In this document: positions 57,833-64,000 of the stretch, one piece after another
How positions within the stretch are numbered: position 1 is the first letter of the stretch
Layout: every line of letters starts with the position of its first letter
Assembly (NCBI GenBank): GCA_044464225.1
Contig: JBIQLN010000004.1
Location: forward strand, 62,001-126,000
Length of the DNA stretch: 64,000 bases
Source of the DNA: 66-474 sp044464225
GTDB lineage: Bacteria > Pseudomonadota > Gammaproteobacteria > Xanthomonadales > Rhodanobacteraceae
Reading direction: 5' to 3'
The notes under the pieces: generated by a model
The model's database searches: none
What the model was told of the DNA's origin: nothing
What the model saw: the letters and a program-made list of their open reading frames with translations, nothing else
Made by a program: the position numbers and the translations under genes

Positions 57833-59143
57833 ATGCCCCAGTCCATTCGCACGCACCTGATGGCGGTCCTCCGTTCGCCGCTCACGCCGATCTGGCTGGT
57901 GGTGTTCCTGCTGCCGTTCGGGCGTTCCAGCGAACTTGGCACGCTGCTGTGCATGCTGGGGGCGATCATTCTTTTCTTGCGCGATCGCCGCGCGCTGGCC
58001 GGTCATGCGGGCGCGCGGTTGTTGCTGTGGCTGTGGGCTGCGTACTTTGTGGCGGCCTTGATTTCGGCGCCCGGCGCGATCGATCCCGCGCGCAGCTGGA
58101 ACAGCGTGGCCGCCTATCTGCGTTTCGCGCCGTTCGGCATCTACGTGTGCTTCGCGGTGCGGCGCGAGTCGCGATTGAATGCATTGTGCCTCGCCACCGG
58201 CATCGTGGTCGCGCTGTGGGCGCTGGACGCGTGGGTGCAGACGCTCACCGGCTACAGCCTGGGCGGTCATGCCCAAGCGCAACGGATCTCCGGCATCTTC
58301 GGTGCGGACAATTTGAAGCTCGGGCCGGTGCTGGCATCGCTGTCGCCGTTCGTGCTGTGGGCGGCGAAACGGCGGTTCGGGCGCGCAGGGCTGATCGCGG
58401 CAATGATCTTTCTGCTGGTGCCGATCCTGCTGGCCGGCGCACGTGCGGCGTGGATCACCTACGGCGTGGCATTGCTGGCGTTCTTCTGGATCGAGGCGCG
58501 TTCGCCCTTGCGATTTGCCGCGTGGATCCTCGCTGCGTTCGTGGTGCTTGCGGCGGCAATGGGAATTGCGTGGAAAACGTCAGCGCGTTTCGATGCGCGC
58601 ATGGATCGCACGTTCGCCGCGTTGCAGGACACGCGCCACGGGCTGAACTACGCCAGCAGCGGCCGGCTCGACATCTGGCGCGTCAGCGCAAAAATGATTG
58701 CGGCGCACCCTGTCGTCGGTGTCGGTGTGCGCGACTTTCGCGAAGCCTATCCGCGTTACGCGTCGCCCTCCGACCATTTCGTCACCGAGGAAGCCTGCGG
58801 CGAAGGCGAGGGCGCCTGCCACCCGCACCAGATCGTACTGGAAGTGTTGAGCAACACCGGCGCGATCGGGTTCACCTTGTGGATCGCTGCACTCGGCCTG
58901 GCATTGCGCGCATGGCGCCGCGTGGGGGCCGATGCGCGTCGACGTGCATTTCCCGTGACCGTGGCGCTGGCGATCACGGTGTTTCCGCTCAACACGCACC
59001 TCGCGTTTTATTCGGCCTGGTGGGGCCTGTTGTCCTGGTGGCTGCTGGCGTTGTGGTGCGCGGCGCTGTACGCGGACGTGCCGGACGATGCGCCGGTGAA
59101 ACTGCCGCGTGTCCGGATGAAGGATGTCGTGCATGGCGCGTGA
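57833..59143 (+). CDS. waaL: O-antigen ligase family membrane protein
   Basis: A 436-residue polytopic inner membrane protein of the Wzy_C/WaaL family, with about 10-12 helices and a large periplasmic loop at about residues 255-345. The loop holds GRLDIWRVSAKMIAAHPVVGVGVRDFREAYP and a histidine in CHPHQIVLEVLSNTGAIG, the pattern of ligases that join O-antigen or a sugar to lipid A-core. Its end overlaps the next gene. Precise WaaL identity is inferred from the neighbouring LPS genes; a related polymerase is possible. Confidence 0.85.
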   Translation: MPQSIRTHLMAVLRSPLTPIWLVVFLLPFGRSSELGTLLCMLGAIILFLRDRRALAGHAGARLLLWLWAAYFVAALISAPGAIDPARSWNSVAAYLRFAPFGIYVCFAVRRESRLNALCLATGIVVALWALDAWVQTLTGYSLGGHAQAQRISGIFGADNLKLGPVLASLSPFVLWAAKRRFGRAGLIAAMIFLLVPILLAGARAAWITYGVALLAFFWIEARSPLRFAAWILAAFVVLAAAMGIAWKTSARFDARMDRTFAALQDTRHGLNYASSGRLDIWRVSAKMIAAHPVVGVGVRDFREAYPRYASPSDHFVTEEACGEGEGACHPHQIVLEVLSNTGAIGFTLWIAALGLALRAWRRVGADARRRAFPVTVALAITVFPLNTHLAFYSAWWGLLSWWLLALWCAALYADVPDDAPVKLPRVRMKDVVHGA

Positions 59144-59891
59144 GAAATTTTCGCTGGTGGTCATCACCCTCGACAACGCCGACACGCTGGGGCGTTGCCT
59201 CGATGCCGCCAATTTCGCGGACGAGATCGTGGTGCTGGATTCGGGGTCGACCGATGAGACGGTCGAGATTGCCAAACGCCACGGAGCGCGTGTGGCGGTG
59301 CACCCTTTCGACGACTACGGTCCGCAGAAACAGCGCGCCATCGACATGGCCGCGCACGACTGGATATTGAACCTCGACGCCGACGAGATCCTGTCGCCCG
59401 GCACGCGCGCAGTGATCGAACGCGCACTGGAAAATCCGAAGGCCGCAGGTTATCGCCTGCCCCGCCGCGAGCGGATGTTCTGGGGCGTGCAGCACCCGTG
59501 GAGCCATCGCAATGGGCATCTGCGCCTGTTCGACCGCCGGCGCGGGCGCATGAACGCGGTGCCGGTACACGCCGCGGTGGAAGTGGATGGACCCGTCGAG
59601 ACATTGACGCGCGCCGACTTCGTCAACATGGGCGACGACGACATCGCCGCGCGTGTCACCAAGATCAACCGCTACTCATCCGGCATGGTCGCCGACAAAC
59701 TCGCGCGCAAACAACGTTTCAGCGGCCCGATGATGCTGCTGTACCCGCCGATCTTCTTCGTGCGGCAATACTTCTTCAAGCGCTACTTCCTGTCCGGCTG
59801 GGCCGGCTTCGTCGCCAGCGTGCTGGGTTCCGTCTACGTATTCCTGAAATACGCCAAGCTGCACGAAGCACGCAGGCAGAGCAGGAAATGA
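59133..59891 (+). CDS. GT2-family glycosyltransferase (WaaE/KdtX-like, LPS core)
   Basis: A 252-residue GT-A enzyme. FSLVVITLDNADTLGRCLDAANFADEIVVLDSGSTDETVEIA is the nucleotide-sugar domain, DWILNLDADEIL the DxD motif, and GHLRLFDRRRGRMN and the C-terminal hydrophobic helix region PPIFFVRQYFFKRYFLSGWAGFVAS are typical of the WaaE/KdtX family, which adds a glucose or related sugar to inner core heptose. The start at 59133 has AAGGA nine bases upstream; an in-frame ATG at 59124 also exists. It overlaps the waaL end by 11 bases, so the two are co-transcribed. Confidence 0.88.
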   Translation: MAREKFSLVVITLDNADTLGRCLDAANFADEIVVLDSGSTDETVEIAKRHGARVAVHPFDDYGPQKQRAIDMAAHDWILNLDADEILSPGTRAVIERALENPKAAGYRLPRRERMFWGVQHPWSHRNGHLRLFDRRRGRMNAVPVHAAVEVDGPVETLTRADFVNMGDDDIAARVTKINRYSSGMVADKLARKQRFSGPMMLLYPPIFFVRQYFFKRYFLSGWAGFVASVLGSVYVFLKYAKLHEARRQSRK

Positions 59892-59935
59892 GCAATGAGG
59901 GATACGGACACGCAGCCGCCGGAGCGTACCGTCCT

Positions 59936-60020
59936 TGTCATTCCGGGGCGCCTGCGGCGTCGCGTTTGCAAACACGGCCGGGTTCCGTCCGCAGAGAGCG
60001 CGGGCGGCCCCGGAATGACA
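59936..60020. repeat. 85-bp inverted repeat after the GT2 gene
   Basis: Perfect 14-base ends TGTCATTCCGGGGC (59936-59949) and GCCCCGGAATGACA (60007-60020). The interior is not closely related to the other copies, apart from the shared ends. Confidence 0.8.
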
Positions 60021-60079
60021 GCACGCCGACCTGCTGCCTGCGCGAATCGGGATTTCCGCTTCCCGACCCCGGCTGCGCC

Positions 60080-60997
60080 TCAGTAAACCGGGGGTGATCC
60101 CGGCGGCCTCGTCTTGAACCGCTTGTGCGCCCACAGGTATTGCGCGGGCGCTCCGCGCACCATGCGTTCGATCGCGGCGTTGACGCGTGTGGTGTCGGCG
60201 ATCACGTCCTCACTCGGGAAGTTTTCCAGCGGCGCTTCCAGGCGCAGTACGTAGCCGCCATCCGGCGTGCGGCGGTGGAAGAAGGGTATCACCGCTGCAC
60301 CGGAAAGCCTTGCCAGGTGATGCGTGGCGGTGATCGTCGAGGCCGGAATGCCGAAGAACGGCGCGAACACCGAGTCCTTGCCGCGCATGTCCTGGTCGGG
60401 CGCATACCAGACGGTGCCGCCGCGCTTCAGGTACTTCACGGTGGCGCGCAGCTGGTCCTTGTCGAACATGGTGTCCGCGTAGCGCAGGCGCGCGCGCAAC
60501 ACGTTCCATTCGAACACATCGGAGTCCATGCGCCGGTACATGCCGGCGATGCGGATGCGGCGCGAGATCAATCGCGCGCACAATTCAAGATGCGAGAAAT
60601 GCCCGCCGACCAGCAGCACGCCGCGGCCCTGCGCGCGTGCGGCTTCGAGATGTTCCAACCCCTCGATATCGACGCGCAACTTCGCGAGCTTCGGGTCGGA
60701 CGCAAACCAGCCCAGCGCGAACTCGCCCAGCATCCGGCCCATCTCGCGGGTCGCTTCGCGGCGCAGCGACTCCCGTTGCGCCGCATCCATTTCGGGAAAG
60801 CAAAGTTCGAGGTTGCGTGCGATCACATGCCGCCGCGCGCGCAGCAGCGGCGAGATCGCGGCGCTGAACGCCGCGCCAAGCGCGATGATCCAGCGCGCCG
60901 GCAGCCACACGATCGTGCGGATGAAACCGACGCCGAGCCACGCCGGCCAGTGGCGCGGTGCGAGCAGCGTGCGGGGGAACGGCGGGGACTCGGACAT
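60080..60997 (-). CDS. lpxL: Lipid A biosynthesis acyltransferase (LpxL/HtrB family)
   Basis: Adds a secondary acyl chain (laurate or similar) from acyl-ACP to Kdo2-lipid A. The 305-residue protein has an N-terminal membrane segment (about 22-48), and the catalytic GGHFSHLELC (histidine and glutamate four residues apart, the HxxxxE-type site). YAPDQDMRGKDSVFAPFFGIPAST and the C-terminal YLWAHKRFKTRPPG close the family pattern. The ATG at 60997 matches the family start. It converges on the GT2 gene. LpxL versus LpxM or LpxP cannot be decided from sequence alone. Confidence 0.91.
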   Translation of the reverse strand: MSESPPFPRTLLAPRHWPAWLGVGFIRTIVWLPARWIIALGAAFSAAISPLLRARRHVIARNLELCFPEMDAAQRESLRREATREMGRMLGEFALGWFASDPKLAKLRVDIEGLEHLEAARAQGRGVLLVGGHFSHLELCARLISRRIRIAGMYRRMDSDVFEWNVLRARLRYADTMFDKDQLRATVKYLKRGGTVWYAPDQDMRGKDSVFAPFFGIPASTITATHHLARLSGAAVIPFFHRRTPDGGYVLRLEAPLENFPSEDVIADTTRVNAAIERMVRGAPAQYLWAHKRFKTRPPGSPPVY

Positions 60998-61026
60998 GGC
61001 GGGCGATGATAGCAACCGACCGTATT

Positions 61027-61062
61027 GCGGTAGGGCGGGAGGAGCGCAGCGCATCCCGTCGA
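61027..61062. repeat. Short imperfect repeat shared with the cutA upstream region
   Basis: GCGGTAGGGCGGGA at 61027-61040 recurs exactly at 41070-41083. The first copy is 30 bases before lpxL and the second 49 bases before cutA, both upstream of minus-strand genes. The extension CGCAGCGCATCCCG makes an inverted pair with GGGCGGGA. Confidence 0.45.
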
Positions 61063-61299
61063 TGACACCGACGGCGGGTTATCACCCGATCCACGACACT
61101 TCGCTGCATCCGCTTGCGCGGAAAACTAAAGATGGCGTCCCCAGGGAAATACCGGGGCCTGGCGTTTCATGTATCAGGTGCAAGAGTAAAGCTGGACTAC
61201 TCACCGCTCCGCGGCGCGCCCTTCGGGCCATTTGGCTGCGTCGATGTTCGCTGCGCCCTGCCCGCGCAGTCCGGACTGCGTCGGAATGGCTACAAACTT

Positions 61300-61398
61300 C
61301 GTCATCCCGGACGCCGCGAAGCGGCGATCCGGGACCCAGTGACTTTCGGCTCAATCGGGTACCAAAGTCACTGGGTTCCGGCTTTCGCCGGAATGACG
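61300..61398. repeat. 99-bp nested inverted repeat near rep
   Basis: Ends GTCATCCCGG and CCGGAATGAC; perfect inner arms CCCAGTGACTTT (61335-61346) and AAAGTCACTGGG (61364-61375). The same architecture as the copy after icd, so these two are one subfamily. Confidence 0.85.
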
Positions 61399-61491
61399 AC
61401 CAGGTGGAGTGGCGGCAAGTTGGCATATTTTGGCCTGCACCGGAATGACGACTGGTTGAAGTGAGGCAAGCGGGATGGCGAGCCGGGACGA

Positions 61492-63468
61492 TCACCCGAG
61501 CATCGCCGCGATCTTCGCCAGTTGCGCGGCCGCGACGTCGCGACGCACCTGCGCGTCGGCTTCCGGATCGGCGCCGTCGCGATGCAATTCTGCGGCGGGC
61601 AATTCTTCCAGGAACCGCGACGGCTTCTGCTTGAATACCTGCCCGTAACGCCGCCCCTGCACGCTGTAGCTCATGTGCAGCAACTCCCTGGCGCGGGTGA
61701 TGCCGACGTACAAGAGCCGGCGTTCCTCGTCGAGACGGCCTTCGTCGATCGCGCCTTCGTGCGGCAGCGTGCCGTCCTCGCAGCCGACGATGTGTACCGA
61801 ACGGAATTCCAGCCCCTTGGCCGCATGCAGCGTCATCATCCGCACCGCGTCGCCGCCGTCGTCCTTGTCTGCGTGGCTGAGCAGCGCGAGCTGCGCGGCC
61901 AGGTCGCTCGCGCGCGCCTTGCCCGAATCCATCGCGCGGAACCAGCCCGTCAGTTCGCGCACGTTGCCGAGCCTGCGTTCCTGCAGCGCCGGATCGCGTG
62001 CGCCCTGCGCCAGGTGTTCCATGTAGCGAGTGCGCGTCAGGACTTCATCCACCAGTTCGGCGGCCTCGGCATGCTTCGCATGCTGCGACAGCGATTCCAG
62101 CAGATCGACGAAACCCGCCAGCGCCGCGGCCGGCCGCGGCGACAGTTGCTGCAGGACGGTGGGGCTGTGCGCCGCGCGCAGCATCGAAAGGTGTTTCGAC
62201 TGCGCGAGCTCGCCGAGTTTCTCCAGCGTCGTCGCGCCGATTTCGCGGCGCGGCACGTTGACCACGCGCAGGAACGCCGCATCGTCATCCGGATTGGCGA
62301 TCAGGCGCAAGTACGCCAGCACGTCCTTGACCTCAACGCGGTCCAGGAAACTCAGCGCGCCGGTCAGGTGATAGGGAATGCGGCCAAGTTGCAGCGCTTT
62401 TTCCAGCGGCCGCGCCTGGTGGTTGCCGCGGTACAGCACCGCGCAATCCGACCACGCGAGACCGTGCTTGTCGCGCAGGTACATCAACTGCGAGGCGACG
62501 CGTTCGGCTTCGTGTTCCGCATCGCGGCATTCCAGCACGCGGATGCGTTCGCCGTCGGCGTGCGCGCTCCACAGCTTCTTCGGATGCGCATGCGGATTCT
62601 GCGCGATCAGCGCGTTGGCCGCGCGCAGCACGCGCTGCGCGCAACGATAGTTCTGTTCCAGCTTCACGACGCGCAGCTTGGGATAATCCTGCGACAGCTT
62701 GTCGAGGTTGCCGGGGTCGGCGCCGCGCCACGCGTAGATCGACTGATCGTCATCGCCCACGCAGGTGAACGCACCGCGCTCGCCGGTCAGCAATTTCAGG
62801 AAGGCGTACTGCGCGGCGTTGGTGTCCTGGCATTCGTCCACCAATAAATACCGGATGCGTTCGCGCCACGCGGCGCGCGCTTCCTCGTCGCGCTCCAGCA
62901 CCGCCACCGGCAGCCGGATCAGGTCATCGAAATCCACCGCGTTGAACGCGGCGAGCCGCCTCTGGTACGCGGCATAAAGTTGCGCGGCTTCCAGTTCGCG
63001 TGGCGTGCGCGCGGCGTCCAGCGCCTCATCGGGCGTCAGGCCGTCGCTTTTCAGGCGCGACAGCAGCGAGCGCAACTGGAACAGCTTGTCGGATTTCACG
63101 GCTGCGCCGGCGAGTTCCTTCACCAAGCCGGCGCTGTCGTCGGCGTCCAGCACCGAAAAACCGCGTCGCAAGCCGGCGCGCGCGTGTTCGATCTGCAGGA
63201 ACTTCAGCCCCAGCGCGTGGAACGTGCACACGTTCAGGCCTTCCGCGGCATCGCCCTTGATGCGCTTCGCGACGCGCTCGCGCATCTCGCGCGCGGCCTT
63301 GTTGGTGAAGGTGATTGCGGCGATCTTCGCGGCCGGCACCAGGCCGCGTTCGATCAGGTGCGCGATCTTCTCGGTGATCACGCGCGTCTTGCCCGAGCCC
63401 GCGCCGGCCAGCACCAGCAGGGGGCCATCGACATATTCGACGGCGGCGCGTTGTTGGGGGTTGAGCAT
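61492..63468 (-). CDS. rep: ATP-dependent DNA helicase Rep
   Basis: UvrD/Rep-family 3'-5' helicase that clears proteins ahead of replication forks. The 658-residue length is near the 673 of E. coli Rep. Motifs: NPQQRAAVEYVDGPLLVLAGAGSGKTRVI (Q and Walker A), AITFTNKAAREMRERV, LLVDECQDTNAAQY (motif II), VGDDDQSIYAWRGAD (III), LEQNYRC (IV), MTLHAAKGLEF (V) and YVGITRARE (VI). The ATG at 63468 gives MLNPQQRAAV, the family start. It is divergent from an unknown gene by 68 bases. Confidence 0.95.
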   Translation of the reverse strand: MLNPQQRAAVEYVDGPLLVLAGAGSGKTRVITEKIAHLIERGLVPAAKIAAITFTNKAAREMRERVAKRIKGDAAEGLNVCTFHALGLKFLQIEHARAGLRRGFSVLDADDSAGLVKELAGAAVKSDKLFQLRSLLSRLKSDGLTPDEALDAARTPRELEAAQLYAAYQRRLAAFNAVDFDDLIRLPVAVLERDEEARAAWRERIRYLLVDECQDTNAAQYAFLKLLTGERGAFTCVGDDDQSIYAWRGADPGNLDKLSQDYPKLRVVKLEQNYRCAQRVLRAANALIAQNPHAHPKKLWSAHADGERIRVLECRDAEHEAERVASQLMYLRDKHGLAWSDCAVLYRGNHQARPLEKALQLGRIPYHLTGALSFLDRVEVKDVLAYLRLIANPDDDAAFLRVVNVPRREIGATTLEKLGELAQSKHLSMLRAAHSPTVLQQLSPRPAAALAGFVDLLESLSQHAKHAEAAELVDEVLTRTRYMEHLAQGARDPALQERRLGNVRELTGWFRAMDSGKARASDLAAQLALLSHADKDDGGDAVRMMTLHAAKGLEFRSVHIVGCEDGTLPHEGAIDEGRLDEERRLLYVGITRARELLHMSYSVQGRRYGQVFKQKPSRFLEELPAAELHRDGADPEADAQVRRDVAAAQLAKIAAMLG

Positions 63469-63486
63469 GGGTTCGATCCGGCAAAC

Positions 63487-63511
63487 AGCCGACAATGTTA
63501 CCGTGTCGGCT
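63487..63511. promoter_or_regulatory. Palindrome in the rep divergent promoter region
   Basis: AGCCGACA-N9-TGTCGGCT is a perfect dyad with 8-base arms centred in the 68-base gap between the two start codons. It could be an operator for both genes or a hairpin. Confidence 0.4.
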
Positions 63512-63536
63512 TTCGAATCCTCGAGGACTTCGACAC

Positions 63537-64000
63537 ATGGCCGCACCTGACTGGACGCGCCCGCATTGGAGCCGCGACGAGGCCAAGGCCATGCTGGTCT
63601 GGTTTGTGTTCGGCGAGTTTCCCGCCGAGCCGAAGCTCGACCTCACCGCGCACGGCAGCCACGGTTTGCCGCAGGGCGTCGAAATCCTGCGCATCCCGAA
63701 GGACAGGCTGGCGCATTGGGAAGGCCATCCGCTGCGCGGCGCGATCGGCGAGATCCTGCGCGAAGGCAACCCCGGCGCATTCGAATCCGCGCGCAAGGCG
63801 CCCGAATGCCTGATGGTGCGCGGCGAATTGGCCGATGCCGATTCGCTCGCGTACCTGCGCGATACGCTGGGGGTCATTGCGGCGTTGCTGGACGTGGGCG
63901 GAATCGCGGTGGTCGATCCGCAGATCCTGGAAATGTTCTCTGCCGATGACTGGCGTGCACGCTACGCGGCCGACGTGATCGCCACGCCGCGCAGCCACGT
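63537..64000 (+). CDS. Unrecognised protein, C-terminus cut by window edge
   Basis: 154 codons from the ATG at 63537, open to the window end. The visible part, MAAPDWTRPHWSRDEAKAML then VWFVFGEFPAEPKLDLTAHG, reads as a soluble globular protein with no signal peptide or membrane helix. It contains LRGAIGEILREGNPGAF, YLRDTLGVIAALLDVGGIAVVD and PQILEMFSADDWRARY, so it seems a folded alpha/beta enzyme-like or structural domain. Reading-frame quality (codon use like its neighbours, no low complexity) supports a real gene. I do not recognise the family. Confidence 0.72.
   Translation, partial: MAAPDWTRPHWSRDEAKAMLVWFVFGEFPAEPKLDLTAHGSHGLPQGVEILRIPKDRLAHWEGHPLRGAIGEILREGNPGAFESARKAPECLMVRGELADADSLAYLRDTLGVIAALLDVGGIAVVDPQILEMFSADDWRARYAADVIATPRSH

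Larger units (their letters stand above)
60998..61491. other. 494-base gene-free region with two repeats
   Basis: No convincing gene between lpxL and rep. It holds a copy of a short repeat at 61027-61062, a middle part (about 61080-61295) with short open frames on both strands that look like decayed repeat sequence, and the inverted repeat at 61300-61398. Coding constraint is not obvious in any frame. Confidence 0.6.

Noticed and set aside
61082..61495. Overlapping open frames of 100-140 codons in the lpxL-rep gap
   Set aside because: They run through inverted repeats, show no start signals, and neither strand looks coding.

Overview
The window is a gene-dense, GC-rich chromosomal segment of a gammaproteobacterium in the Xanthomonadales (Lysobacterales). 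The Rhodanobacteraceae (Rhodanobacter/Dyella type) look most likely, inferred from gene content and order rather than from any 16S sequence. Pointers are a monomeric NADP isocitrate dehydrogenase, a cutA-dsbD-groESL block beside aroQ-accBC-prmA-fis-purH, an LPS-core/lipid A acyltransferase block, and a C-rich-loop small RNA after polA resembling Xanthomonas sX13. I see no prophage, integron, CRISPR array, intact insertion sequence, tRNA or rRNA. This is core chromosome, and its unusual content is in regulation and small repeats.

Layout. 1-2.9 kb: truncated haemoglobin (cut by the window edge), fdxA, tpx and waaA. 3-6.1 kb: tolC and an upstream PCMT-fold methyltransferase, divergent from a TetR regulator. 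6.3-9 kb: TPP riboswitch-thiC and a ferritin-like protein. 9.2-13 kb: ArnT-type glycosyltransferase, secreted M28 peptidase and SIMPL protein. 13.1-19.2 kb: hrpB (with a REP-type repeat inserted in frame), tatD, a methyltransferase, an RluE-type pseudouridine synthase and a GumN/TraB protein. 19.4-26.7 kb: ppc, a membrane protein/XRE regulator pair with twin palindromic operators, an S33 peptidase, and a NatAB-type ABC exporter. 26.9-30.6 kb: an sX13-like sRNA, polA and a DUF2782 protein. 30.6-41 kb (all minus): GST, purH, fis, zinc-ribbon DUF3426, prmA, accC, accB, aroQ, TlpA, dsbD, cutA. 41.1-46.8 kb: CIRCE-controlled groES-groEL and a secreted tricorn-like S41 protease. 46.9-55.3 kb: LtaS-like phosphoglycerol transferase, glnE, ELM1 family, MgtC, CHCC zinc finger, glycosyltransferase. 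55.4-61 kb: icd, O-antigen ligase, GT2, lauroyl acyltransferase. 61.5-64 kb: rep helicase and a divergent unknown gene running off the window.

How the parts fit. Several blocks are true operons with 1-4 base stop/start overlaps: M28-SIMPL, membrane protein-XRE, natA-natB, RluE-methyltransferase, accB-accC and dsbD-tlpA. Envelope building is a theme: waaA, tolC, the ArnT-like enzyme, the LtaS-like enzyme, two or three glycosyltransferases, waaL and lpxL. Regulation readable from sequence includes the thiC TPP riboswitch, the CIRCE/HrcA operator with a heat-shock-like promoter on groESL, twin operators at the XRE module, and the C-rich sRNA after polA.

At least two families of small palindromic repeats are scattered through the window. 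One is REP/BIME-like and has entered the hrpB reading frame. The other has GTCATTCCGG...CCGGAATGAC ends and lies between groES and groEL, after icd, after the GT2 gene, and elsewhere.
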